Source of the DNA: Laguncularia racemosa
Taxonomy: Eukaryota; Streptophyta; Magnoliopsida; Myrtales; Combretaceae
Assembly (NCBI GenBank): GCA_037954665.1
Contig: JBBMOL010000202.1
Location: 907,304 to 971,303, forward strand
Direction of reading: 5' to 3'
DNA length: 64,000 nt
In this document: positions 1 through 11,836 of the stretch, one piece after another
Numbering within the stretch: position 1 is the stretch's first letter
How the letters are laid out: each line of letters begins with the position of its first letter
The notes under the pieces: generated by a model
Told to the model about the DNA's origin: nothing
The model's database searches: none
What the model saw: the letters and a program-made list of their open reading frames with translations, nothing else
Translations under genes and position numbers: made by a program

Positions 1-690
1 GTCTTTTCTGAACAGCTCCTGCATTTGATGGAGTCGTCCTAGAACAACAGTACTGTACCAACCTAACGAAAGTTCAAATTTTCTACAGCTTGGTACAGTA
101 AATGGACCATTCTTAATAGGATAATGGAACGATGAGTACCTCCGTTATTTTCTGTTTCGGGTCTTGGAAATGCACTAGTTTCTATATTTTTCTTTTAATT
201 TCATTTTAAGGAAGTGTTTCTAATATTGTTTTTTGCAAGGGAATTTTAATGATACCAATATGTTATATAAATAGATTAGTAGCATACAAATAGCATAAAG
301 CTCGTGGTAGTTTATGACTTTTGACATAGTTTTGGAGCTAGGTGAGCTAAAAGAGAAGATGGCATAATAGTATAAAAGGCATTGGAGGGCACACTAAGCC
401 GTTCTGTTCACACTCCATCATTCTATACCAAAATCATGGTGAATAGCTTGAGCGTTTATAGGATGACGATGCACATGGCAAACCCGATGCCGGTATCATT
501 TTACCGAGCCAGACTCTGTATACGAGCCATCGCTTGAAAATAAACTTTGTGACAGCAAAACCATGTAGCTTAGGGATATAATCCCCTTAATCGAGTAGAT
601 TATTAATAAATCAGCCTTAGGATGGAAAAAAGATTCATAAGAACCAATTTAGATAAGCAGTATTTAAATATCTAATAATAATGATAAATA
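1..690. other. Left edge without a recognisable gene
   Basis: No coding region longer than a few dozen codons and no retroelement hallmark is readable here. A plant-type TATA motif (TATAAAA, 371-377) is followed about 60 bases later by an ATG at 436 opening a 33-codon ORF that ends at 537. The layout TATA, leader, ATG resembles the start of a gene or of a decayed one, but the peptide matches nothing I know. I treat it as an unproven promoter-like fragment. Confidence 0.3.
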
Positions 691-3600
691 TCTTTTCTAA
701 AAAAACTATTATTTATATTTTTAAATGTAAGATTTTGTTTGATTGATACTTGCTAAACATAAAACTATTCTTAATAGGATGGAATCCTATTATTCTAAGC
801 ATTATAGGGGATTTCCATATGCCAAAACCTAAAATTGTTAAAAAAGAAAGGAAAAAATTCATGAAAAGAAAAAGGAGACAAGTTCTCTAATTGTTTTCAT
901 AGGTTGTAAATATTAAATAATCTTCTCCTTTTAGATTATCAATAATTGTCACCTTTTAATGACTTATCACCTTTTGTAAGTTGCCATCCTTTTACTGAAT
1001 CAATTACCTTTGTAATAAAACCTCTTTATAAGTTTCCATTAAATGTATCAACCTATAAATAAGTTCTTATCAAAGTGTGTCATAATTACTAGCTTCATCT
1101 ATAAAATAGGAATTCCTATAAATCATGAAACTTTAGTGTCTCAAAAATTCAAAAAAAAAAAGAAAAAGAGTACAAAAATAAAAACATCACCTATTCCTAT
1201 AGGTTGTAAATGATCCTCTTCCATTAGATTGTCAATAGTCATCACCTTTTAATAATTTATCATTCTTTATAGTGTACCACATTTCTATAATATCGTATAT
1301 CATAAGTTGTTATCTTATCACCTTTATAACAATATGAATAGTCTACCACCTCTGTAATTACCATTCATAAATAGTCACACGTTGGTTATTAACCATGTCG
1401 TCACTTTTTAGAATTTTGTCATAGTTTGTCCTTTGTAATGGAATTTGTCATCACATAGATTGTTTCCCTTATATTAGGTTTAGTCACCTTATTAGTGTCC
1501 ACCATGTAAGTTGACATCTTTATTAATTCTAGACTCTTGTTAACTAAGGCTTTTAAAGAATAAAAAGTTTTCAAAAAAAAAAATCAGATTTTTTTTTTAA
1601 AAGAAAGTCCTTTAAAAAAAAACAAAGGATATGAATAAAGCTTCTAAAAAAAAAACCGAAATAAAGGATTTCGTTAACAGGTAGGATTTCTCAAAGAGCT
1701 TTCAAAAGTTGCTTTTAAGTGGAGTGACCCAACTTAAAGACTGTAGTCACTCACTGTAAATCCAATAAGCTTAAAGTAAATCGCATTTCAAGATCGGAAT
1801 GCCTCAATCCATGAAGTCAAACATGTTAAGAGACTATTAAAATCCAACATGAGGGGTAAGAGGGAGCACCATAGGAGAGGGGCATATACTTAAAGGACTT
1901 GGTAAGTGTAACTCTCGAGAGTAGTGGAGATCAAACCGTCCACCCATTTCCATACCAAACTTAACTCCTAATCCACCAAGAAAGCTTAAACCCAAACATA
2001 AGTCTTGACTTAGCAGGAAAACCCAACAAGCTCAAGACGTAACCTTTTCAAAGACCTAAGACACACTAAGTCTGCTTACCCACTCCAAACCTCAATGAAC
2101 GCATACACAAAACCTATCCATTCCGTAAAGCCTAAAAAATAATCCAAGCTTATCTCCTTTATAGTTTAGAGAGTTACCAATCAAAAGCCTAATGAGATCA
2201 ATTCCAATTAAAAAAATTTAGCCTAAGGGGGCCAATTGGTTCAGTGAAGGTAAAAGGGGGTAAACTCCTCAGCTTAACATTGGCACCATCACCATTGGGG
2301 CATGTGGAGAAACAACTTAACCATGTTTAGGGAAACTACTACAAGTAAGTTGATCAAGCTCAACTCACTAGATTAGGCTTAAGGCAATTATTTGACTAAG
2401 TTAATGGGCTCATCTCAATAAGGGGCACATTTCCAAGACTGAAGAACTAGCCTAATATGAGTGGGTAATTAGTGAGCTAGCTTTAACTAGTTAGGTTAAG
2501 AGTAAGTCAGAATGGATGGGGCAAAAGTTAAGCCCAATTGAATATATAAGAGATTAAAGATAAACAATCATAATTTTCTCCTTAAGAAAAGATATCCCAT
2601 TATTTGAAGTTTAGAATGCAAAGAGGCAAACTAATTCCTAAACACTTGGGAGTTGAGTGACATCAATGTGAGGAATTGGGAGATAATCCTTAAAGAAGGT
2701 CTATCTTGAACTTAATCCACAAGTTAAAAATGACAGTAGGCATTCATTTTTCTACCATAAACACATTCATCCTTCGTGATCCCCTTTGAGCCTTCTTGAA
2801 AAGTATTTTCAAAGTTAGCCCTATTAAGAGCCACCCCATACTGGGGCAATTAGGAGGTTAGGGTCATCAATCAAAAGAAAAGTATAAACTAGTTTATGTT
2901 TGCCTTAGGTGCATCAATTCACGGGTAATTATTGCCATTAATAGTATATTTCCTTTAATATGAAAAAGAGCCCCTGTTATAGAAGCCATAAATGCTTTGA
3001 GCTGTAAACCATTCAGAAGTAGAGAATGAAGAAATGATCACCACCTCCATTAGAAACTTGCAAGAAGAAGATAAAAAATAAATAAACAAATAAATAAAAA
3101 AGGAAAAGAAAAATTAAAAAAAAATCAAAAAGAGAGAATATGAAAGAAAAAGGTAAAGAGTGAGGAAAAGAGAGAGAGAGGTGCGGGAGTGGTGTGAAAT
3201 CAAGAAAAAAAAAGTGAAGATAGAGAAAGAAATAAAGCCAACAAGCAATGGGGCAAAGAGTAAGTGACTATCGAGTAATGGGGCAACCTCACCATTTATC
3301 CATAATTTTCAAAGCCTTTAAAACTCTCTTACTTATTAGCAACCTAAAAAGAGAGAGAAAGTCTTAGAATTTCGTTTAGATCACTTGGTCAAAATCAACA
3401 ATTAAGCAATCAGTTGTCCTAACATTCAAAGGTTCATCCATGTCCTAGCAACTCTAGAGCTTCAATCCTATCTCCTCAAATAGCCTACTCATCATAGCGC
3501 TATCCCTTTTCCTTAAATGGCCTACTCATTAGAACACTATCCTTTTTCTTTAGATGGCTTGCTTATCGGGGCATTATCAATCTTTTGATGAAATCCTAGA

Positions 3601-4600
3601 TTGCCAACCCATTGGGGTACTGTTCACTTTTTGATAAATTTCGAATCATCGGCCAATTAGAGCACTATCCATCTTACAATGAAATCCTAAATTGCCAACC
3701 TAATGGGGTGTTGTCCACCTTTTTGATAGATTATAGATAACCTGCTCATTAGAGCACTATCTTTTCTCCTTGAGACATCCTCTCTCCTTAGATGTCTAGC
3801 TCAATAGAGCACTATTCCTTTTTATAAAGATCATTAGATAGCTTACTTATTAAAGCGTTATCTAGTCTATTGTAGCTTTGATTGCCTGCTCATTGGAACA
3901 TGATTCCTTACCCTTAGATTGGTTAGATTTAATCTAAATTATTTCATTTCCTTGAAAGTCCAGTCACATTAGCAACTAGCACTCTTAGTAGCTAAGACCC
4001 TTTGATGTTCAAGCCCATACATTGCTTGAACCCCCTCAAGCTTAATCTTGATAGTAGCTGATACCCTTTGATATCAAAGCCTATAGGTTGCTTAGCCCTA
4101 CTTTAAGTCTAGTCTTGTTAGTAGTTGACACCCTTCGATGTCTATGATCGTTTAGGTTACTTAGCCCTTTCAAGCCCACTCTCATTATTAGTTAGCATCC
4201 TTTGATGTCCGTGTCCATCTAAGTCACCTAACCCCTTAAGCCCAGTCTCATCAGTAGCTAGCACCATTAGATGTTTTGATCCATTTAGGTTACTTAGCTG
4301 CTCCCATGCCTTTATATTATTCAATTCTCCTTTAAGCCCAATTTCGGTAATAGCTAGCACCCTCTAATGCCCAGATCTGTTTGGGTTGCCTGGCCATTTT
4401 CAAGCCTAAACTCATTAGTACCTGGCACCCTTCGATGTCCAGGCCTATTTTCAAGCCCAGTTTCATTAGTAGATGTCACATTATTGAAACATGAATTCCT
4501 ATGATCAAATCTCATCCATTCTCAAATCGGGCAAAAATGGGCAATCTCTTTTGTCTTTATAGTAAAGTTTTCATCAAACTTCCCCATAAAGAGAGTAAGC
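691..4600 (+). mobile_element. Copy A internal region of decayed pol-less Ogre/Tat-like element
   Basis: Non-coding AT-rich sequence colinear with 15,710-21,235 (copy B) and, from about 2,030 on, with 35,357-38,567 (copy C). Recognisable shared blocks are the 'ggttgtaaat' and 'tcaccttttaat' segment near 900-1,300, the block at 1,690-3,240 ending in a purine-rich tract, and the tandem block after 3,430. The stretch 2,630-2,790 also matches, on the opposite strand, 26,410-26,550 of the intact element. It ends in a purine tract (4,586-4,600) directly before an LTR-like start. No gag or pol is present. The left boundary is uncertain. I infer a non-autonomous LTR element of the Ogre/Tat type. Confidence 0.6.
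3430..4480 (+). repeat. Degenerate tandem array in 3' region of copy A
   Basis: Two successive repeat types are visible. From about 3,480 to 3,900 a unit of roughly 37-48 bp recurs with the core CTCATTAGAGCACTATCC and variants such as CCCATTGGGGTACTGTTC. From about 3,950 to 4,480 a unit of about 75-85 bp recurs, built around 'tagctagcaccctttgatgtc' type words followed by 'ttaggttacttagcc'. The first core resembles the complement of the fresh 45-bp monomers at 23.7-25.0 kb (CCCATAGGGGGCCCTTTCC), so it appears to be an aged form of the same 3' array. Equivalent arrays lie at 20,400-21,235 and 37,260-38,430. Confidence 0.65.
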
Positions 4601-5254
4601 TATAGATACTCCATTTTACAACACCCCCCCCCCCCCTAGTTTTTTTTTTTTTTTGGAAAAAGTTCAAAAATACCAATAAATAAATAAATAAAAAGAAAAA
4701 TGAACAAAATTAAAAAGTTAGGTAATGGCTCATTTAGCTCATTTTGGAATGAAATTAATTTTTTAAAGGCTTGAAAATAATTAGGCCTTTCAATAAAGTC
4801 AACCCAAAATAGATTAAATATAACTTGGTGCAATACTAGACATAAACTAAACACAATTTAGCTAGTTAAGAGTGTGGATTGAGAAGAAGGAGGTTGCAGG
4901 TTTGATCCCTGAAGGGTGCATTCTATGCCCCTTTTTACTTTGAATCAAGTAAGTGCATTACATGTGCACATGGGGGTGTATGGCACATGCCTAGCACGTG
5001 ACCACATGGGCATCATCATCCTTAATTCATTGAGCAACTAGAAAAGGAAAGAAAAAAAAAAAAAAAAAAATAGCCAATCCCTTAAATTTTTTACCTAATT
5101 TTTCTTATTTTCTGGCCAAATTAAATCAAACAAAAAGTGGAAATCAAATATACACTTAGAGTACTATCAATTGCACTTCAAATTGACATTAAACGGGCAT
5201 AAGGATTAATATGAATCAAATTAGGAAAAATAGAAAAAAAAATCAAACTCGACA
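4601..5254 (+). mobile_element. LTR of copy A with large internal deletion
   Basis: Begins TATAGATACT (an altered form of the TGTAGACACC start seen at 38,568) after a purine tract, and ends in ACTCGACA. The first ~570 bases and last ~70 bases align with the LTRs at 31,914-33,750 and 38,568-40,731, but the middle, including the TATA box and downstream leader, is missing, so it measures 654 bp against about 2.1 kb. It keeps a tRNA-like module with box A-like TAGCTAGTTAAG (4,859-4,870) and box B-like GGTTTGATCC (4,899-4,908). Confidence 0.6.
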
Positions 5255-6628
5255 ATAAACAATTTAATAACCTCCAGTTTTAGGAAATACCAAAGGGAAA
5301 TGAGTAGTACTCTATCCTCTTCCTATGAAAGCCAACTAGAATGAGGCCATCCAATAAAGATTTCAAAAGTTACCGTGTCATTAGGTTAAATACCAAAATG
5401 GTGTTAGCTTTATTTGACCACTAAGTAGGTACATTAAAGTCTACATGGTTCACTCTACCACTTGCATCTAATGCACCAATAATTCATGCCATGGGAATCA
5501 ATAAGGATGTAATCGGGATGGGCTTAGGATGTATTTTATAAAACTTTAATATACTTTTATAAAGTTTAATGTTTTTCAAAATCCTATAAAAACCCTTTAC
5601 TCCCAAATCCAAACCCGACCCTATAAAGTTAAGAACCTTATAGGGATAGGTTAGGTTTTTATAATGTTTATACAAGATAAGGAGAAAATAAAATAGAAAA
5701 TGGTTAGATAGGATTAAGATTATACTTGTTAATTTACACATAAATGAAATTTGAAAATTATATGCATTATACACTATAAAACTAGTGTAGAGTGTGCATG
5801 TTCTAAAGGTTAAGAACAAATATTATTATTAATATATTATTTTTATCGAGTTGGGTTTTTTATTGAATTTTTTTTTGAAGTCCCAAAACTCAATCTCAAA
5901 CCCTATAGGGTTTTGAATTGTATCTCAAAACCCGGTTTTTACCCTACATGATATGTTAAGAATAGTGCTTCTCTCTTTTGTAAAAGTTTCTCTCTTCAAT
6001 GTAAGAGTTTTTTCACTTGTATGGTGACCCGGTTTGTTATATAGGTCATCATTCATCTCGCTTTCAAGAATCTTTCTATTTTACCTTTTCCAATAACAAC
6101 CTCACCTACATTCCATCTTCACCTTTAACTCAAATTTTCTTACATTTTCTTTACATATAATTGACTAGAAAATGATAGAAAAATTAACATTAAAATTTTT
6201 GTACTAATAGTTTACACTCGATCCATATTCCCTATACTTTTATTTAAACACTGAAAACTTATTATTATCTTTGTTTTTTCTTTATGCATTTAGTTTTAGT
6301 CTACACCAATCCATCGAGTTGCATTGAGATTGAAGTTTAAGCCCTATCCTAGTACTTTTTTAATATTGATCTTATTCTATTTTATCTTGCTGCTTGAATT
6401 TGTGTCTTGTATAGTGTCAACATTTACGTTGTAGTGTTTAGATGAGTGACCCAATCTATACTAGCTTGGTTGTGTTTTGTTGGTTCACCTCCTACATCAT
6501 GGAGTTTAGTTTGTTGTCTATTAAGCCTTTGATTATTTATTTAGTGTCCTTTTGTGATCTGTTCTCTTTCTCTAGGTTTGTTTCCTATTGAGTCTTTCTT
6601 TCTTGTTCACTTTATCTTGTTTTAGATC
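5255..6628. repeat. Flank shared by copies A, B and C, with hairpin-rich MITE-like block
   Basis: This stretch recurs after the LTR in all three copies (33,751-35,228 and 40,732-42,212). Within it, about 5,505-5,945, words such as AACCCGACCCTATAAAG and CTTATAGGG are arranged as inverted repeats around 5,610-5,650, and the block begins near ATGTAATCGGG and ends near AAAACCCGGTTTTTACCC. That could be a decayed MITE, but the ends match only partly. The remainder is AT-rich, with a pyrimidine-rich segment just upstream of the DUF4283 start. No intact gene is seen. Confidence 0.4.
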
Positions 6629-7261
6629 ATGGATCCATCTTCAAAGGGAAAGAAGTCATTGGTATCCTAGTAGGTGGATAGTGAATTCAAGGATAAGCTT
6701 ATTCCGGACATTACTCCTACTCCTACAGAAATCAAGGAATGTTTGTTAGTGGGTAAATTATTTGATAAACCTCTTAATCATGCTAGTGTTATAAATGTCT
6801 TGAGGAAAGCATGAGGGTGTTATGGTGAAGTTATATTTACTTTAACTAGTATTAACACTTTCTTGATCTCTTCTAGTGGGGTTAATATGATTTGAGCTGT
6901 GTTAATGATGGTCCATGGTCATTGATGGGTCATGTGATAGTTATGAAGGAATGGAAGAGAGTTTAGGTGTGGAGCTTGGATGGGTCATGTGATAGTTATG
7001 AGAGTTTGGGTTAAAATTGAAGCTCCACAACCTTTGACAAAGGAAATGTAGGTTTGTAGTGGAAGGGGGGATAGGTATAAGGTCTCTTTCAAATGAAACA
7101 CTTAGTCATTTCTATTTTGTTTATGGTCAACTTGGGCATGTAGCAAGTTTCTACTCCACAAAGGTTAGCTGTAATGGTGGTGCGTGTGGAGCTTGGATGA
7201 GAGCAAATGTGGTTAGTGATGGTTTTTGGAGTAATGCTAAAGAGAATGACAACTTAATCAG
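6629..7261 (+). pseudogene. Broken DUF4283/zinc-knuckle gene (LINE ORF1-type), copy A
   Basis: Starting at the ATG at 6,629 the plus strand reads a lysine- and serine-rich leader (stop after 13 codons), then a DUF4283-type domain (words such as CLLVGKLFDKPLNH and a GPWS-like segment) and remains of a zinc knuckle followed by a GAWMRANVVSDGFW segment, which resembles the region after the knuckle in plant LINE-type ORF1 proteins. Stops and frameshifts break it repeatedly. In the knuckle, expected cysteines read as tyrosine. It is cut at about 7,262 by the minus-strand Ty3/gypsy element. DUF4283 proteins are nucleic-acid-binding gag-like proteins of LINEs; the family call is from recall. Confidence 0.6.
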
Positions 7262-7889
7262 TAAGATTCTTGCCAACAGTTGCTCTTAGTAAGGCACCAA
7301 GAGTACGATTGACAACCCTGGCCGTCCGTTTGGGGGTGACATAATGTACTATACATGAGTTTAGTACCAAGTCGTTTCCACAATGTCTTCTAGAAGAAAT
7401 TGAGAAACTTAGTGTCTCTGTCAGACACTATGTTATGGGGAACACCATGTAATTGTACAATTTCCTACGCAAAGAGGTTAGCTATAAAAAGTGCATCATC
7501 TGTTTTGTGGTAAGGCACAAAATGTGACATTTTGCTGAATTGGTCGACGACCACCATGATGTAGTCTTTGCCTCTCCGTGTCCTATGGAGACTTAAGATA
7601 AAATTCATGTAGATAGAGGTAAAGGCATGTATTCACCTTAAACTCCCTTCGTCCCCTTTGCCCTCTTACAAACACCACATCTCTCCAACACCTTATGAAT
7701 ATCCTTTAACATTCCCCTCCAATAAAAATGTTTTTTTAATAACTTTAAAGTTCTCTTTTCACCAAAATGCCCAAATAACCCTCTAACATGAGCTTCCCTG
7801 ACCAATAATTTCCTAACAGAACCACAGGGTATACATAATTTTCTTACTCTATAAAGAAAACCATCTACCATATAATACCCATCTACCAC
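7262..7889 (-). pseudogene. Integrase fragment of Ty3/gypsy element
   Basis: The 83-codon open segment 7,638-7,889 holds the H2C2 zinc-binding domain: two histidines in HVRGLFGHFG and the cysteines of ERCGVCKRAK, with YWRGM between them. Downstream, 7,262-7,637, the catalytic core is readable with stops and frameshifts (words such as WWSSTNSAKC and VVNRTLGALLRATVGKNL). The core ends there, so the C-terminal part is absent. Integrase inserts the element cDNA; this copy cannot be functional. Confidence 0.8.
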
Positions 7890-9230
7890 ATTTCCTCCAG
7901 AGCATCACTTAACAATCAATTTCAGGCATTCATCATGAACATATTGTTCCTTCATTAATTCAAACCCAAGCAGCTTTGATTGTAGAGAATTGATAAGTAT
8001 ATACCTGTGTGACAAGGCATCAGTTACAATGTTCATGCTTCCCTTCTTGTACTTAATCACATAGGTAAAGCTCTCTAGAATTGCACCCATTTGGCTTGGC
8101 GTTTTAATAGATGTTGTTGACCTTTGAAGTGTTTCAGTGACTCATGATCTATATAAATAATAAACTCCTTAAAAAGAAGGTAGTGCTGCCACGCCATCAA
8201 TGCCCTCACTAAGGAATAGAACTCCTTATCATATACTAAGTAGTTTAGAGGTACACCACTCAGTTTCTCACTGAAATAAGCAATGGGCCTCTTTTCACAT
8301 CAACACAACACCAATTCCTACCATAGAGACATCACACTCCAATTCAAAAAAATTTTCAAAATCTAGTAACGCTAACACTGAAGCACTAGTTAGCTTTGCT
8401 TTCACTTCCTCAAAACTCTTTTAGGCTCATTTTTCCCAAACAAAAGGAACATTCTTTTTTGTCAACTCAGTTAATGGACTAACAATGCTACTAAAATTCC
8501 TGACAAAACGTCTATAGAAAGAAGCCAGCACATGGAAACTTCTTACCTTAATAGCTGATTATGGTGTTGGCCAATCTATAATAACCCTCATTTTTTTCTT
8601 TATCTACCTTTACACCAAAACTATCACAATAAATCCATGAAATGTTATCTCATATTGATAGAAAGAACACTTCTTAAGGTTTGCATACAACTGTTGATCC
8701 TTCAATACTGAGAAAACTACCTGTAAATGTTTAACATGACTTTCGAGGTTTCTACTGTAAATCAAAATGTCATCAAAATAAACAACAACAAATTTACCTA
8801 GAAATTCTTTCATGACATAATTCATCAGTCTAATAAAAATACTAGGAGCATTGGTCAACCTAAATGGCATGACCATCCACTCATATAAGCCATGATGTGT
8901 TTTAAAAGCAGTCTTCCATTCATCTCCTCCCCTCATTCGAATTTAGTGATATCCGCTTTTAAGATCTACCTTGGAGAATACCTATGCACCATGCAGTTCA
9001 CTAACATATCATCAAGTCTAGGAATGTGATACCTATATTTGATGGTAATTTTGTTGATGGCTTTGCTGTTAATACACATCCTCCATGTGCCATCCTTCTT
9101 AGGAATAAGAAGTGTAGGAACAACATAAGGACTAGTACTCTCCCTGCCTTTCTACTAGTTCATCCACCCAACACTTCAATTCTTTAGCCTCTTCAAGATT
9201 CATGAGATACACAGGTCAATTTGGCAAAAC
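7890..9230 (-). pseudogene. Reverse transcriptase and RNase H remnant of Ty3/gypsy element
   Basis: The RT palm motif is preserved as YFDD in VVVYFDDILIYSRN (about 8,762-8,786), inside the open segment 8,610-8,936. Upstream lies the finger region (words such as KKDGTWRMCIN near 9,070-9,110) with stops and a gap. RNase H and connection sequence follow at 7,905-8,560, including a YIDHESLKHF-like word and KWVQF followed by SFTYVIKYKKGSMNIVTDALSHR. Multiple in-frame stops and frameshifts break the polyprotein. RT and RNase H would copy the element RNA into DNA. Confidence 0.8.
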
Positions 9231-9891
9231 TGACCCAGGTTGAAAATCAATGGCATGTTCAATGCCCCTCATGGGTGGCAATCCCTTAAGTAATTCATCT
9301 GAGAATATATCTTTATACTCATCTAATACCTGATTTACCACTAGGGGTAACTGTTTACGTCTATCCACCTCTAGTACATATCTCATTTGTAACATATACA
9401 CTAGCCTCTCTTCCTCTATTGCCTCATCTAGTTCATGCTGTCCCACTAACAAGGTCTTCTTTTTACTAGTCTTATTAATTTGCCTATGTGCCTCTTATAC
9501 ATCAATAGGTGACATGGGGTTCAATACTATGTGCTTACCCTCCTTCTGGAACACATAGGTGTTCCTAAAACCATCATGCAACACCCTCCTATCATATAAA
9601 CAAGGCTTGCCAAGCAGTATATGTGATGTATACATGGGAAGAATATTACAAATAATTTCATCATGGTACTTCTCCCTTATGCTGAATGGAACCTTAGCAC
9701 TCTGAATGACATGCAAACTACCTTGTTCACTCAACTAGTACAGTTTATAAGGCTTAGGACATAGGGGTAGTGACTAGTTTTAATTTAGTCACTAATAAAG
9801 CAGCCATTACATTAGTACAACTACCTCCATCAATAATAAGAGCACAAAGATTACCTTGGACCCTGTAAGAGATGTGAAAGAGGTTATCCCT
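9231..9891 (-). pseudogene. Aspartic protease region and linker of Ty3/gypsy element
   Basis: The protease active-site word is intact as LIIDGGSCTNV near 9,820-9,850, equivalent to the D[ST]G motif, here DGGS. The segment continues through ILLGKPCLYDRRVLHDGFRN (9,495-9,734) and then into the acidic linker that precedes RT (9,216-9,452, with DEYKDIFSDELLKGLPPMRG). Stops separate these pieces. The protease would process the gag-pol polyprotein. Confidence 0.75.
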
Positions 9892-11249
9892 CTATTCATC
9901 CTCATTAGTAGGAAAGGTAATCATCACCCTACGCAATACATTGATGGACAAATACTGATCATTCCCCTTATCCTCATGTACCTTAACATCTGCATCACCA
10001 TAATATTCATCAAATACAGTTGACAAATCTATGGGCTCATGCATGTCTTCTTCTTCTTCCTCACTCTCAACCCCCATGGTAGTCATAACTCTTCTGTTTG
10101 GACATTGAGCAGCCATATGTCCAAAACCTAACATTTAAAGTATTTGACCTGGCAATTCTTTCCTCTTAATGACCTAGCTACTGCTTGTTTATTATCATAC
10201 CCAGCAACTTTTTTTCCTTTCCTAGCAAATTCTTTCTCCCCTTTAATGCCTGGCACAACTGCATTCTTTTCCATATTTCTATTATATCCCCCCTTATCAA
10301 CCTATTTACCCTCTAACCCATACAGTTTTGTAGAGGATCTATACCTATTACTCCCCACTCTATAAGGGTTAGATCACCTCTATCTCTCCACTTTCAAAGC
10401 TAATTGAACGACCTCATCAAGGGAGTCATATCGTTATAACTCTACTATATAGGTAATTTCATATTTTAGATCAAACACAAATCGTGCTATAGTCTGTTCA
10501 AGAGGTTTGACTACTCCACATCGGATCATCAATGTCTCAAACTCCTAGATGTACTCATCTATGGTTTTGCCTCCCTATCTCAATGTTTAGAGATGCATAA
10601 ACAACTCATGTCTGTAATGTTTCGGAATAAACCTCTTCCTCAGAACTCTTTTCATTTCCTACCAAGTATGAATCTCAACATCACTATCTCTCCTCTTACT
10701 AGCCACAAGGTTCTTCCACCATAAAACGGCATACCCTGTAAACTCAACTACTGCCAGACAAACTCGAGTATGGTCATTAACCTCATAATATTCAAAGAGT
10801 CCTTCCACCTTATCTTCCTAGTCAAGATAATCCTCTATAGACCCCTTTCTAATAAATGAAGGCATCTGCAATTTTACATATTCCAAACCCTTAGGCGGCC
10901 TGAACTCACAATTAGGATAAAGTTCATCCTCAAAGTCATCATCCCTTTCCTCCTGATAAGCGTGATAATCTCCTCCCATTCGCCTACCCCTATTTCTTCT
11001 TACTGCTCCTTCCTTACATGCATCATTAAGGGCTACTTGAGGTAGGGGTACCTATGAATTTGCCACTAGTGGTTGTGGCAATGTCATATGATCGACCCAT
11101 GTTGCTAGCTTAGCAACAATAGTAGTTAGGTCCTGCAATTGTTCTTCTAAACTTCTTCTTCCACCTACAACACGACGTCCTTAACCTCCTCCTCCAACCT
11201 GACTATTAGCCTCATTCCCAATTCCTCCATTCACGTTATCATTTGACAT
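9892..11249 (-). pseudogene. Gag pseudogene of Ty3/gypsy element
   Basis: Begins at the ATG complementary to 11,247-11,249. The capsid region is readable with many stops, including LFEYYEVNDHTRVCLAVVEF and WWKNLVASKRR, typical of Ty3/gypsy gag. Several stops sit where glutamine is normal (for example within FMHL, stop, TLR, stop, GGKTIDEYI, stop, EFETL), consistent with C-to-T decay. Near 10,090-10,150 the nucleocapsid zinc knuckle is split by an apparent 1-base loss after the second cysteine, but GHMAAQCPNRR remains. An acidic EESEEEEED-like stretch follows. Confidence 0.75.
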
Positions 11250-11813
11250 AGTTATTGAATTAAAGCTTTGATAAGATTTTTTTTTTCTCACAATCACACC
11301 TTCACGGCACAAGTTCTCCAAATCTCAAACATAACTTCACAGCATAAAATTTCTTCAATTCGCAAACACACCTTCACAGCACAACTACTATCAAACTTGT
11401 TCAATTTTTTTTTTTTTAACTACAACCACGTAGACTACAACACAACCCAAGAATCACACCTTGTTCAAATTTCAATTCACATTCATGTGTGTTATACCCA
11501 CCACTTACACATACACTAAATTCAACTCTATTCAATTCAATTCAATGGAGCATTCACAGCACTTTAATTCACATTTACTCCTCAATCACACAATTATGGC
11601 ATCAATTGTAGCATACCCCAAATCATCACAGCAAGAACCCTAAAGTAATCCTTTCTTCAAATTCAACCCACAAAGATTAATGGAACACAGCACAATTCAT
11701 GCAATATATATTCTAATTTCAATTCACAGAATCAACAATTGAACAAGTGCATGACATAAACCCTAAATCCCTAAACTAAAATCAATACTCCCACATGCAA
11801 TTCCCTCTCTCAA

Positions 11814-11830
11814 CCGTAGCTCTAATACCA
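11814..11830 (-). promoter_or_regulatory. Primer-binding site, initiator tRNA-Met type
   Basis: On the minus strand the site reads TGGTATTAGAGCTACGG. The canonical initiator-Met PBS starts TGGTATCAGAGC, so the core carries one C-to-T change. It lies 6 bases inside the LTR edge at 11,837 and about 560 bases before the gag ATG. The leader between (11,250-11,813) contains short CTTCACAGCACAA-like repeats near 11,290-11,390. Confidence 0.8.
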
Positions 11831-11836
11831 AAAAGA

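Noticed and set aside
4855..5075. Independent tRNA-derived SINE with A-rich tail
   Set aside because: A comparable tRNA-like module occurs at the equivalent LTR position in a diverged relative, and no target duplications were seen; an LTR module is simpler, though an ancient SINE origin is not excluded.
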